Assembly (NCBI GenBank): GCA_947650285.1
Contig: CANTFL010001234.1
Location: 248,001 to 312,000 of the forward strand
Reading direction: 5' to 3'
Length of the DNA: 64,000 nt
Source of the DNA: Hyaloperonospora brassicae
Lineage: Eukaryota > Oomycota > Peronosporomycetes > Peronosporales > Peronosporaceae
Both the position numbers and the translations under genes were made by a program. The notes under the pieces were generated by a model, which had not been told where the DNA came from, did not search any database, and saw nothing but the letters and a program-made list of their open reading frames with translations. This document shows positions 11,801 to 22,876 of the stretch, piece after piece. How positions within the stretch are numbered: the stretch's first letter is position 1; every line of letters starts with the position of its first letter.

Positions 11801-13235
11801 TTAAGTCCAGAACGATAATTTTATCATCGTACTGTTCGTCTATTAACGTGTAGTGAAATACCACTACACGTTTATTCATTGTTATCGATGCTCCTGTGTA
11901 ATAAAGTAATCACGAGATTCAACCGTTTCATTGGGTGTGAATGCCAACAGATTGCAGGCGTCAGTTAAGTCCGAGACGGATTCTGATTGGAAGAATAAAG
12001 GCTGAAATGATTGGCTTTCGATCTCGATCTCTCGACCTTGATCTGTTGTATACACGATCCCTCGATCTTGATCTGATCTCTGGATCTCGATTTTTTGTTT
12101 ACAACCTGGGTGTGGGGTATTGGTAAGGTTCCAGAGAGAATACACTTTGTGTTAAACACATAGGTACAAGGGGGCGATCTATTGGGAGGGCGACGCGTGG
12201 CTTCAAAGGTCGTGTAATAAATAGGCCTAGCGATGTGTTAGGATTTTGGATTTGATTGGCTAACATTAAACAGAGTTTAATTTGCTTTGAAGTGCACGTG
12301 TCGCTTTCTATTCCGGGTTGGATCATTGTCCACCCGACGTCAACAAAGTTGTACACTTTAATTAAGTTATATACCTAGATTGTTTGGCCAGGGATCAAGG
12401 ACTCTCAGTATACCCCCCAAACGCGATCGGACGCAGCAAACACATAAAGGCAAATGGTGCAAGATCGCGAGACGGCTCAAGTGGTCAGAAGGCTCGCTAA
12501 TCAAGTATCTAGATTGAACGAGGCGATCTCGTAGAGATCGAGTAGACTCATATCGGGCGTCATACAATACATCCGCTATAGTGTGAAGGTTTCCACGCGA
12601 CAGCACCAATCCCAACCACGGTTAAGCTTGGCATCGACTCAAGTCCACCTAGAAGAGTACAACCCGACCTACCGACGGGAACACAAGGTGAGTGAAGCAT
12701 ACAACACGGAATCGGAAAATTCCTCCGTTAGTCGGTCGTCCGGGCGCCAGTGGACAATTGGGATCGACTCCTCAAAAGAGCGATCACCAATCCACCACAA
12801 TTGTAGCAAGGAGAACAGCCATCCTCTTGAGAGGTATGTCGCGCTCAACGAACTTAAGCCTACGATTCTCCAACGACTGGCGTTGGATAGAATTTTTGGA
12901 CGCCCCACGGTCGACTAGGGCACAAGGTGACAAATCTTTTGTCACTTCCAGGTTCAAGGTGATACATGGTACTTCATCACCAGGTTCAAAGACAGACAAT
13001 GAATGTGTATCTGGAGCAACTTTTGCTAAGAAATTTCACAATATTTTTGAGGCTTCTGGATCAGTAAGGCGCTCTGCCCCATACCGATTTCGAACGTTTT
13101 GACGGTACGCCTCGCTGTTGCGACTTCGTAACATCGTCGTGCATACGTCCGCTGCCCTTCTTGGCAGACGTTTAAGCCTTTGCTCAGTGTATCGAGACAC
13201 TGCGCGCGGGGCACGGTCCTCATATGTGTAAACTA
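8900..13235 (-). pseudogene. pol and gag C-terminus remnants of Gypsy copy 2
   Basis: Minus-strand pieces similar to the intact pol: integrase core at 9,866-9,648 (MDFVLDLPEDD ... KMVHL ... VYDHDP), an RNase H/RT stretch across 10,100-11,460, protease residues at about 12,990-12,810 around a DRGAS site (the Asp-Cys of other copies reads Asp-Arg), and gag tail at 13,235-13,100. Stops and indels are everywhere. The frameshift hairpin region near 13,055-13,110 is decayed. Confidence 0.8.
11897..12799 (-). repeat. Probable solo LTR inserted in the pol of Gypsy copy 2
   Basis: About 0.9 kb interrupts the protease-coding region: pol sequence stops after GATGCTCC and resumes at TAGCAAGG. In minus orientation the insert starts TGTGGTGGATTGG and ends CTTTATTACA, and it has no coding capacity. 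A diverged copy starts at 49,131 on the other strand. A clean target duplication was not found, so the boundaries are approximate. Confidence 0.55.
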
Positions 13236-13339
13236 CGCTTAGTTGTCTAGTACTAAGTCTTCCTCTCAGCGCGTACTTTGTACGCTAGTAAACAAGAGCA
13301 TTCGTTATTACTTCAGTCAGTGAGATCTTGCTACGCACT

Positions 13340-14220
13340 GTTGTCAGTGCGTGACATAAAGTACCCTGTTACCTAGTTACACTTTGTAGTCTTTCCAATG
13401 ACCGCAACTTTCTCGCTCAACATAAACATGCTCAACAATAATGGCGATAGATTTCACGCCACGCGTGACCTCGAATGTAGTGCGGTCAAACGGATGATAA
13501 TGTTATTTGGAACATGCTCTGTACTTTCTACAGAGACCAATAGCATTTCTCCGTCTTTAACTTGATGCACAATGAACTTGACACAGTGCTAAAAGAGCTA
13601 GTTTTGTCTTACCAGCAAGTTTTGTAATAGCTTGTACTGTTGAGACAACAACAGGCTCAGACAGCTTTTTACGGGCCGATACATGCGCGTCGATAGAAAC
13701 CTTAGAGGTTGACTTCTTTAAGTACAAAGTAGTTGAGGAAGACCCCATATTATGATGGTTTGTCAAACTAGACGACGCCATGAAGACACGTCGAATTGAC
13801 GATGAGGAAATGAAATTTACAGTTGCTCAAATTCGCTTCGCAGGACGTGCCAAAACTTGGGCCTACGGGCTGAAATGGGAGACCAAATTTTATTTTGGAA
13901 TGTTAGATTTATTGAAATCCCGCCTCCGATCACGTCTAAGCCGCCACAGGCTGAGCTGAAGGCTCGATCAGAGCTCCTGAATCTCAAATAAGGGTAAGGG
14001 TGATGTGCACGCTTACGCTCATCGTATACGGTTCCTCGCGAGTAGTGTAATGGCCAACTCGTTCAATGTACACACTGTGTTCATGATGGAGTTCGCAGAG
14101 AGTCCCGTCAGAAGCCAGCTTTTCGTTTGGAGATGGGTAGCTTAAATAATCAATCTTAGCTGCAGAACAGGATAACTCGAGAATAATACAGGCTCATGCT
14201 AGCTAAAGCTCTTATCCTCA
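13340..14220 (+). pseudogene. Inverted 5' gag segment of Gypsy copy 2
   Basis: Plus-strand sequence matches the start of the intact gag: ACTTTGTAGTC leader at about 13,379; FHATRDLE at about 13,455; the capsid stretch RRIDDEEMKFTVAQ and FAGRAKTWA at about 13,795-13,865; and AAEQD ... QAHAS near 14,160-14,205. The rest of the host element is on the minus strand, so this part lies backwards. An internal inversion explains it best; an independent plus-strand fragment is the alternative. Confidence 0.65.
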
Positions 14221-14365
14221 ATTTAGATGACAAATGAATACAGGGCCTGAACTAATGGATTCTATTTATGTTAATAGAGACAAAAACATATATTAATATA
14301 ATTAAGTCCTGACTTTGTATTGCCTTGTTAGTCCTAACGTACCTATATTAATACCAAAGCATGAA

Positions 14366-15475
14366 GTCCACGACTAGGGGCACATCCCATTTTTGCTACG
14401 GGTACACCCGCCCGCCTAAGATGGTATAGATGACCTCACGTTTTATAGTGCAAAATAGATTGAAAACTCGTAGTCACTTACTACTGCTCCCTATCTCCCT
14501 ATCTTGTACGGCAGATCCACTCATGCGCGAGATTCTATCGATCAACCTTGGCCAGGGCGGTATTAAAACGAGCAAATACTGCTACTATTTTTACTGTATT
14601 GAACACGGCATCCAATCGGATATCACTATGTCGATGGATCTGGCCATCGGTAGTGGCGACGACTCGTTTTTTCCGACATTTGTGCCGAGACAGGAACGGG
14701 CAAACACATACCGCGTGCAGTATTTGTAGGCCTTGAGGATACTACATGTGACGAGGGACGTAGCGGTACATACCGTTAAACGTCCCACTTCGGGCAGATC
14801 ATTTCGGGTAAGGAGATGGAAAACACAAATACGCACAAAGTGTCTTATCAACATAATGGAAATCCGTCGCTTCCTTTCACCGTTGCTAAGATTATGACTG
14901 TTCTATAGTTACCACCACGATCGCACTTGTAGTAGACCTGTTGCAGACCCCACTTCGTTTTCCTTGATCTGGGTATGACGATGGCATACCCTTGGGTAGC
15001 CGCAAAATCGTTTAAGGTTGTTTCCATTTTGTATCTGGAAAGAATGCTGGTACCAACTAGAGCGGCAGGTGGGGTTGGAGATATATCAGAGACGGTTTTC
15101 CCTCTTTCGGGCCTTCGTACGCCATTCTGGGAGTTCATCTGGTGCGTGTTATTATCCGGTTTTTTCAGTCGAATTGTATGAGTAAGAGTATGAGGGGAGA
15201 TAGACGCAATTGAGCGGCCAAGAAAGGTGTTGGAGACATTATATTTTTCTATTGCAGTAGATGGAATTCCCCTCCTTAACGTCCAGAGCAGTAGGCCACA
15301 TAATATCAGCAATCCGGTTGGGTGCTTCTACATACAATTGTACTATACCGTACACTCACATAATTCCGCACTACAAAATGAAAAACACTTATTATCATTT
15401 TAGGCGAGCGGATGTGCCCGTAGCAAAAATGGGGCGTGTCCTTAGCAAAAGTGGGGCGTGCCCCTAGTCGTGGCC
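14366..15475. mobile_element. Mutator-like element (deleted MULE) inside an LTR
   Basis: A 1,110-bp insertion with inverted ends: GTCCACGACTAGGGGCAC on the left, and GGCCACGACTAGGGGCAC when the right end is reverse complemented. Flanking 9-bp repeats AAGCATGAA and ACGCATGAA (one mismatch) fit the 9-bp target duplication of Mutator-like elements. A transposase fragment on the minus strand supports the assignment. Confidence 0.75.
14848..15312 (-). pseudogene. MULE transposase N-terminal fragment with FAR1-like domain
   Basis: The last third of this minus-strand frame (TTLNDFAATQGYAIVIPRS, then VYYKCDRGGNYR) is the FAR1/WRKY-GCM-like DNA-binding region typical of oomycete MULE transposases. 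The catalytic DDE domain is absent, so the element could only move with a transposase supplied from elsewhere. Confidence 0.65.
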
Positions 15476-15694
15476 ACGCATGAATAGTGACGTCTTCTCG
15501 CCACCCATTGCGCGCGTCTAGCAGCGATTGTTGGGCTAAATATTATGTATATATCAACTAATGAGTAGATCCTTGAGTCACTGTAACAATATCACTGATC
15601 TTAGTGATACTGTAGCGAGAATATTATCCTTATTATTCTCCAGTATCATATTGTCACAAGTAATAATATTATGTGACGGGCTCACCTCCTCAAA

Positions 15695-16109
15695 TCTCGA
15701 ATTACTCATTTAATTAGTGTTGCGCACCTATATAAGTTGTTTCTCAATTCTTCTGCAAGATATAGTAAGACTTTATGCATTGCTTTACAGCCGACCTACA
15801 TAGCATTGCGGATAAATACACTTTACGATTAAACCAACGCGTTACCGGCCTGAGTACGAATTTTAAATAAACATCGATGTCGTCTAGACATTGAAGAAGG
15901 CGCATTATACACTGTATTTGAAGTTAGAGATATAGCAAAGCACAAAAAAGTGTAATCTATCAAAAGCACGTGTGTGATACTTTTGCGAATGACGTCGTGA
16001 ACGACCATGTAACGTCTTACCAATGATCTAGTACGACGTTGACGAGATCGTGCCAGTTTGCTCGCAAGCCAGCGTCGAAAAAAGCAGCCTTCGACCTGAC
16101 TGCACGGAC
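15695..16109. other. No gene recognised
   Basis: AT-rich spacer between the LTR of Gypsy copy 2 and the left arm of the palindrome. Only short frames with no recognisable product. Confidence 0.5.
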
Positions 16110-16588
16110 CATTTGACCCGTTCTATAAAGCTGCAAGTTTCTCACAACAGGCTACAAAACGGATGCATCACCAACATCAGCTTTTCGGTCCAAAAGCTCT
16201 GATCAGTCGCGAGTCTGCCGTTTCTAGCTCAGGCAATACGAATGTCCTGACACTTCCTTGTCGTCCACGAGTCGTGTAGTACCGGGTAGTTAGCAAGTCA
16301 CATGGAGAGGGAGACCAGAACTGGAATCACGTCCAGCAGCTGGTGAATCACTATGCCTGCAATCAGCGTCTTTTGGCGTGAACACGCCTGATGCACGACG
16401 TACAAGCAGGTTTAACCTACCTGTCGTTCTGCACGCAACCACAGCCATCACTACGCCGGGTGGAGCTTCGCTGATCAGATACAAACATGGGCGACGCAAC
16501 CGTCTCGCGTGTCAAAGTAGCGCGTCCTCCGTCCTCTTTCTCAAAAAGTTCCGTCTTTGATTACTAGTCAACATAAACTACAAGCGCG

Positions 16589-18794
16589 TCATGTGTAGCG
16601 CAGTCCATAGTCGTCTCCTCCATCGAGTAACGACATGGTCTCTTTGTCCTCTGCAGACAAAGTGGTTGCTTCAACACCCGGATCCGGATCCCACTGGTAA
16701 AGCACCTTGCCAGCAAAAATGGTCATGAACGCAACCATGTCCACGTACATAGACGACGGGATCCAGTTTTTCAGACCGTGGTGGAGATCGATGAGGCCAA
16801 AATTGTCAGGGTCCACTTGATAACATGCCAGAACCACGAAGGAGGTCAGGAAGCCTGCAAGCGTGCAGCCATACATTGTTGACACGCTGGTCAATCGGAT
16901 GAGCTCGAGCAGCAGCAGATTGACGACGACGTTGCTGATGATGTAAAGGAAAAAGATAGGAAGACCCATCTGGACGAACATATACGTCGTGAGTCAACAA
17001 GTCGGAACCTCTTCGGTGCGGCGGACAGCGCGTACATAGCAGTCATCCGTCGACACTTCACTCTTGCCTTGGATCAAACACGTGAGACCACCGGGTTTCT
17101 GGTCGAGGTGGAGAAACTATGCACCATAGCAGACAACGCATCATGAGAAACTTGTATGACCGACGGAAGACGAGTTGCAAGACAAGCTTGCAAGCGTACT
17201 GCGTACATTAGCGTCGAAAATGAGCGGAGCGACAAACAGTCCAGCGACAAACTGATTCAGTGACACCCACGCATTCAGGCAAGATGCATCCACTGGCTGA
17301 TCACAAATCACGCGCTCCTTGTATAGCATGGACAACGAGCCGGGAATCGCTGCAAGCAGGTAGAGTATACTGATCGAAGGAAGTCAAACGTCATAAGTTC
17401 AGACGATACTACCACTTCTTTGCACAGTCGAGACAAAGCACCTGTTCCAACCAATCTCGCGATCATCAAAGTCGTCGCTGCCAGCACTGATCAACATCAA
17501 CACCATCAGTACCTCGCCAGAATACGCAGCACAAGTTGCTGCTGCTGTACATTACATACTTTTCAATGCAAGAGATGAGGGACAGAACAAGACCGCCTGT
17601 GATTGCCAACATGCCTGCAATCTGCGGTCGCGTGTACCTGTACGACAACGACAACGACAACATGACGGGCTGATCAGCCAGCTTGGACATGTCAGTGCTA
17701 CAGTGTACAATAGAGCGTACCTGACGCCGAAGAACAAAGTGGACAGGCAGGCTGATATCGGGATCGAAGCCTGCATGAACAAAAGCGTCTGCGTTGGGTC
17801 CGTTCGCCCACCGGCAATAAACAACATGAGCCCCTGCAAGCACAACGAGCGCAGTCACGAACAGCCGTCAGCGTGCTGGCAATCTCCACTATGACTCCGA
17901 TGCGTGTCAGCAGTGCGGTCGTACGTGGAGGAGGTCGAGCAGCCCCATGACGAAAAAGTGAAATTTGGAAAACTCCATGCCATCGTTTTCTCCCAGATCC
18001 TGCGGCAGCAGACACCACAGGCAGCCGCATCCTCTTCAGTCTATGCCGCTTCTTGTCCAGAGACGCAAACAACGAACGAACGAACGAACGAACGAACGAC
18101 CAATCGATCGATCGATCGATCAATCGACCGAGCGCAAGCAGCAGCAGCAGCCGACGTACACTATGTGTGGCCTTGTAGCTGACAATGCAGAACATCGGCG
18201 GGACGTACAAAAACGTCATGAGCTGGTACAAGACGTATCTATTAGCGTCGTCCGCGAGTGCCGACGCGAGGCAGCGAGCAAAGCGGTCGAGGCACGACAA
18301 AGACGAGCAGAGCAGGACGAGACGAGTCAGCACCAGTGCAGCAGCAGCAACAGCAGCGCACGGAAGCGCCGACGCACCTGTACGACTCCATGCGGTCGAC
18401 CATCACCTTGAAGAGGAACCGCTCGGACGACATGGCCACGAGCAACACGAGGATCGCGCCGAACGACAGCAGCGACTGCGGCAGTGCACACAGACACACA
18501 AACACACACAGACAGACACACAGACAGACAGACAGACAGACACAAACACACACACAAACACACACACACGTTGCGCTCAGTACTTTTCGTGTCGGCTCAC
18601 TGCGTGTCGCTCGATGGGCCTCGTGAGACTGTCGTCGGCTCTTGCAATTGAGTGAGTGACCCAACGAGTGAGTGGGTGAATGGGGAAGTGGGTGGACGGA
18701 CGGACGGACGGACCTTGTGCGAGCAAATGTGGTAGGACTTTCCTGTGCGGACGTCGATGCCGAGTCGGATGAAGGGAAAGGCGCTGAACGTCAT
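16589..18794 (-). CDS. CRT-like drug/metabolite transporter, left copy
   Basis: Ten exons on the minus strand: 18794-18714, 18475-18378, 18238-18160, 17999-17925, 17833-17721, 17637-17560, 17486-17442, 17369-17207, 17116-17036 and 16969-16589; 397 residues from the chosen ATG. Same model as the right copy, with all introns GT-AG and phases matching. The product is a polytopic membrane protein of the CRT-like branch of the drug/metabolite transporter superfamily (the chloroquine-resistance transporter family). Its mirror copy lies head to head across the 19,142-20,330 spacer. One amino-acid difference was noticed: DASCLNAW here against DASYLNAW on the right. The substrate is unknown. The first exon is the least certain part. 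Confidence 0.82.
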
Positions 18795-18960
18795 GTTGGG
18801 CGACGCGCGTGGCCCCTGTGGACGAGTGTCGATCGCCCCGTGCGCTGGTCCCGTCGTTGAACTCCCGCGAGGCGGATCCGTGGACCCGGTCGTGGGTTTT
18901 TCGTCGATCCGTTCGTGGGTGGTGGGACATTTATGCCCATTGGCAGAAATACATCCACCA

Positions 18961-19135
18961 ACACAGTCGTTGTTGTTGTAGTAGTAGCACTTCTCGCAGT
19001 CGCAGTAGCACTTGTTGCAGTCGTAGTAGCAGTTGTTGCAGTCGTAGTAGCAGTTGTTGCAGTAGGTGTTGTTGTCTGAGCAGTAGGTGTTGTTGTCTGA
19101 GCAGTAGGTGTTGTTGTCTGAGCAGTAGTAGTTCG
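18961..19135. repeat. Short tandem repeats at inner end of left arm
   Basis: GTTGTTGCAGTCGTAGTAGCA-type units, followed by three copies of a 21-bp unit beginning CAGTAGGTGTTG. The right arm has only one copy of the 21-bp unit. In one frame the tract would encode Thr/Ala-rich sequence, in another a Cys/Asn/Tyr-rich one; whether it is translated is unclear. Confidence 0.75.
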
Positions 19136-19141
19136 TAGTAG

Positions 19142-20330
19142 AGGTCAAAGTGGTGTACTTTGTGGCTTGCATGATAGAGTCTCGGAGCGAGTAGCATCTT
19201 GACCTATCCACTCTTGTCGCAACATGATTTAACACGTGAGACGAGTGGAACCTCGGAGAGGTCTGATTGTTGCGGTGAAGTCAATATATTCCACGGAAAG
19301 CGTTGTCGCTCTTTGGTGTTTCTGCCAACCGAGGCGGTCATTTTATCTGCTTCTTCCCGTTTGAGCAAAGATTTTGTCATTTCAGCGGCTGCGATAGAAG
19401 CAGTGAGCACGAACGGTCAATACGTTTGCAGCTCACCGCCTTGTTCTCATACGCATCGATGTGCTACTGAAGATGCAAGAGCGCAGTCACGTAAAGCTAT
19501 GTGTGGTTGAAGAGACGCTAGGTTTGCCCTCAGTCTCATGCAACACGTGTGCGCGAACGGACGGTAGATTCTGCCACGGCCAGCGAAATGGACGCGAAAC
19601 TGCTACGAACATAATGAGCATTGTCTGAGAAGGCATTAGCAAGAACTGAAGACCGTTGTGTGGCTTGTTGGTGGTAGATGTGCACAACTCTAAACATGAC
19701 GACAACGTGCTGCGCCGTAACTGACTGTCGGGAAACCTGATTACGTTCAATGTGCAAGATCATAAGAAGGATGAAATTGATTGCAGCGAACAGATCGGAC
19801 AGAGCCGCAACAAAGGGGGAAAAGTGATACACAAATCTTGAAGCGTCAAGCGGAACACACCGAGAATCCACCCTGCTGAAATGATTCTCGACCCCGCTAG
19901 CGATTGGATGATGCATTGGTGGTTCTAAAACCATCTGGACGAGAGCTTGGCCATTACTTGAGATCATGATTGGATTTGGCGATAACGGTAGCTCCGAACC
20001 GTCGAGCCTCGCGCTTGTCTTCTAAAGCAACGCAAGAATCCTGACATCGTCGTCGTTCTTGGGATCGGGGCTTGGCTGATTCGTTTCGACCGCCCTCATT
20101 TCGAGACAACCTGATCTGGCTTGAAGGTGTACCTTTGTTATACTTCCAACAAGTTTACAAAACTTAAGCTCGTATCCTGTAGGAAAACAGATCTGCAACG
20201 CAGCTTGGAAATGATAAGATGGATATGTACTTGCGTTGTTAGTCTGGCAGATATCTACTTATCGAAGGTCTTTCTATGGTTTTGTAAAAGTCGTTCTTGT
20301 CTCAAGTAGATATTGTACACTTCAATTTCC
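19142..20330. promoter_or_regulatory. Spacer between the palindrome arms; upstream region of both transporter genes
   Basis: About 1.19 kb of unique sequence between two divergent transporter genes, so it must contain or adjoin the promoters of both. A minus-strand frame at 19,967-19,536 (143 codons) has a hydrophobic stretch but no recognisable domain and may be chance. No repeat or RNA gene is seen. Confidence 0.5.
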
Positions 20331-20636
20331 GCTACTACGAACTACTACTGCTCAGACAACAACACCTACTGCAACAACTGCTACTACGACTGCAACAACT
20401 GCTACTACGACTGCAACAAGTGCTACTGCGACTGCAACAAGTGCTACTACTACTGCAACAACGACTGTGTTGGTGGATGTATTTCTGCCAATGGGCATAA
20501 ATGTCCCACCACCCACGAACGGATCGACGAAAAACCCACGACCGGGTCCACGGATCCGCCTCGCGGGAGTTCAACGACGGGACCAGCGCACGGGGCGATC
20601 GACACTCGTCCACAGGGGCCACGCGCGTCGCCCAAC

Positions 20637-22876
20637 ATGACGTTCAGCGCCTTTCCCTTCATCCGACTCGGCATCGACGTCCGCACAGGAAAGTCCTACC
20701 ACATTTGCTCGCACAAGGTCCGTCCGTCCGTCCGTCCACCCACTTCCCCATTCACCCACTCACTCGTTGGGTCACTCACTCAATTGCAAGAGCCGACGAC
20801 AGTCTCACGAGGCCCATCGAGCGACACGCAGTGAGCCGACACGAAAAGTACTGAGCGCAACGTGTGTGTGTGTGTTTGTGTGTGTGTTTGTGTCTGTCTG
20901 TCTGTCTGTCTGTCTGTGTGTCTGTCTGTGTGTGTTTGTGTGTCTGTGTGCACTGCCGCAGTCGCTGCTGTCGTTCGGCGCGATCCTCGTGTTGCTCGTG
21001 GCCATGTCGTCCGAGCGGTTCCTCTTCAAGGTGATGGTCGACCGCATGGAGTCGTACAGGTGCGTCGGCGCTTCCGTGCGCTGCTGTTGCTGCTGCTGCA
21101 CTGGTGCTGACTCGTCTCGTCCTGCTCTGCTCGTCTTTGTCGTGCCTCGACCGCTTTGCTCGCTGCCTCGCGTCGGCACTCGCGGACGACGCTAATAGAT
21201 ACGTCTTGTACCAGCTCATGACGTTTTTGTACGTCCCGCCGATGTTCTGCATTGTCAGCTACAAGGCCACACATAGTGTACGTCGGCTGCTGCTGCTGCT
21301 TGCGCTCGGTCGATTGATCGATCGATCGATCGATTGGTCGTTCGTTCGTTCGTTCGTTCGTTCGTTCGTTCGTTCGTTCGTTCGTTCGTTCGTTGTTTGC
21401 GTCTCTGGACAAGAAGCGGCATAGACTGAAGAGGATGCGGCTGCCTGTGGTGTCTGCTGCCGCAGGATCTGGGAGAAAACGATGGCATGGAGTTTTCCAA
21501 ATTTCACTTTTTCGTCATGGGGCTGCTCGACCTCCTCCACGTACGACCGCACTGCTGACACGCATCGGAGTCATAGTGGAGATTGCCAGCACGCTGACGG
21601 CTGTTCGTGACTGCGCTCGTTGTGCTTGCAGGGGCTCATGTTGTTTATTGCCGGTGGGCGAACGGACCCAACGCAGACGCTTTTGTTCATGCAGGCTTCG
21701 ATCCCGATATCAGCCTGCCTGTCCACTTTGTTCTTCGGCGTCAGGTACGCTCTATTGTACACTGTAGCACTGACATGTCCAAGCTGGCTGATCAGCCCGT
21801 CATGTTGTCGTTGTCGTTGTCGTACAGGTACACGCGACCGCAGATTGCAGGCATGTTGGCAATCACAGGCGGTCTTGTTCTGTCCCTCATCTCTTGCATT
21901 GAAAAGTATGTAATGTACAGCAGCAGCAACTTGTGCTGCGTATTCAGGCGAGGTACTGATGGTGTTGATGTTGATCAGTGCTGGCAGCGACGACTTTGAT
22001 GATCGCGAGATTGGTTGGAACAGGTGCTTTGTCTCGACTGTGCAAAGAAGTGGTAGTATCGTCTGAACTTATGACGTTTGACTTCCTTCGATCAGTATAC
22101 TCTACCTGCTTGCAGCGATTCCCGGCTCGTTGTCCATGCTATACAAGGAGCGCGTGATTTGTGATCAGCCAGTGGATGCATCTTACCTGAATGCGTGGGT
22201 GTCACTGAATCAGTTTGTCGCTGGACTGTTTGTCGCTCCGCTCATTTTCGACGCTAATGTACGCAGTACGCTTGCAAGCTTGTCTTGCAACTCGTCTTCC
22301 GTCGGTCATACAAGTTTCTCATGATGCGTTGTCTGCTATGGTGCATAGTTTCTCCACCTCGACCAGAAACCCGGTGGTCTCACGTGTTTGATCCAAGGCA
22401 AGAGTGAAGTGTCGACGGATGACTGCTATGTACGCGCTGTCCGCCGCACCGAAGAGGTTCCGACTTGTTGACTCACGACGTATATGTTCGTCCAGATGGG
22501 TCTTCCTATCTTTTTCCTTTACATCATCAGCAACGTCGTCGTCAATCTGCTGCTGCTCGAGCTCATCCGATTGACCAGCGTGTCAACAATGTATGGCTGC
22601 ACGCTTGCAGGCTTCCTGACCTCCTTCGTGGTTCTGGCATGTTATCAAGTGGACCCTGACAATTTTGGCCTCATCGATCTCCACCACGGTCTGAAAAACT
22701 GGATCCCGTCGTCTATGTACGTGGACATGGTTGCGTTCATGACCATTTTTGCTGGCAAGGTGCTTTACCAGTGGGATCCGGATCCGGGTGTTGAAGCAAC
22801 CACTTTGTCTGCAGAGGACAAAGAGACCATGTCGTTACTCGATGGAGGAGACGACTATGGACTGCGCTACACATGA
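20637..22876 (+). CDS. CRT-like drug/metabolite transporter, right copy
   Basis: Exons: 20637-20717, 20962-21059, 21199-21277, 21466-21540, 21632-21744, 21828-21905, 21979-22023 (45-nt microexon), 22096-22258, 22349-22429 and 22496-22876. All junctions are GT-AG with compatible phases; 397 residues, near the length of the family (about 420). About ten hydrophobic segments are seen. Family marks are the MGLLDLLHGLMLF segment, YTRPQIAGMLAITGG, and IPGSLSMLYKER followed by LNAWVSLNQFVAGLFVAPL, which resembles the PfCRT/CRT-like (DMT) block. The C-terminal tail is acidic and cytosolic-looking. A vacuolar or plastid-type membrane location and a small-solute or peptide substrate are known for relatives; both are inference here. 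The frame remains open upstream of the chosen ATG through the repeat tract, so the start could be earlier. Confidence 0.84.
20862..20950. repeat. TG/TCTG microsatellite in transporter intron 1
   Basis: Alternating TG and TCTG units inside intron 1 of the right transporter copy. The matching left tract is at about 18,487-18,569 and differs in length by 6 bp. Confidence 0.85.
21310..21394. repeat. GATC and TTCG tetranucleotide tracts in transporter intron 3
   Basis: ATCG units followed by a long run of TTCG units. The left copy (about 18,070-18,125) has 7 fewer tetramers. It lies between exons 3 and 4. Confidence 0.85.

Larger units (their letters stand above)
6750..15694 (-). mobile_element. 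Decayed Ty3/Gypsy retrotransposon copy 2 with nested insertions
   Basis: Minus-strand element bounded by related LTRs (6,750-6,994 and about 14,290-15,694). Remnants in minus order are 5' LTR (split by a MULE), an inverted gag segment, gag C-terminus and protease, a solo-LTR-like insertion, RT, RNase H, integrase, chromodomain with antisense frames, polypurine tract and 3' LTR (split by a hAT). All coding regions carry many stops and indels. Confidence 0.85.
14290..15694 (-). repeat. 5' LTR of Gypsy copy 2, split by a MULE
   Basis: LTR sequence occurs at 15,476-15,694 and 14,290-14,365. Joined across the insertion it reads continuously with the 3' LTR (AAGCATGAATAGTGACG). The outer end is mutated (CTCACCTCC instead of CTCACCCCGTTACA). 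Confidence 0.75.
16110..19141. repeat. Left arm of a large inverted duplication
   Basis: The reverse complement of 20,331-23,355. Positions pair to a sum of 39,465 over 16,110-17,999. Repeat-length differences shift this to 39,437 and then 39,431 further in. Outer similarity ends at ATTTGACCC (16,111); inner similarity ends at TTCGTAGTAG (19,141). Only a few single-base differences were seen. The arm holds one full transporter gene and about 480 bp downstream of it. Confidence 0.95.

Noticed and set aside
18327..18569. Cys/Val-rich protein frames over the TG-rich tract
   Set aside because: Direct translation of the microsatellite in transporter intron 1; present in several frames and on both strands.
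18601..18655. CRISPR-like or regulated repeat array at the inner end of the left palindrome arm
   Set aside because: The repeats are simple slippage-type microsatellites without spacer structure, in a eukaryotic genome.
19536..19967. 143-codon frame in the palindrome spacer as a real gene
   Set aside because: One hydrophobic stretch only, no homologous motif, no neighbouring exons; kept only as a remark.
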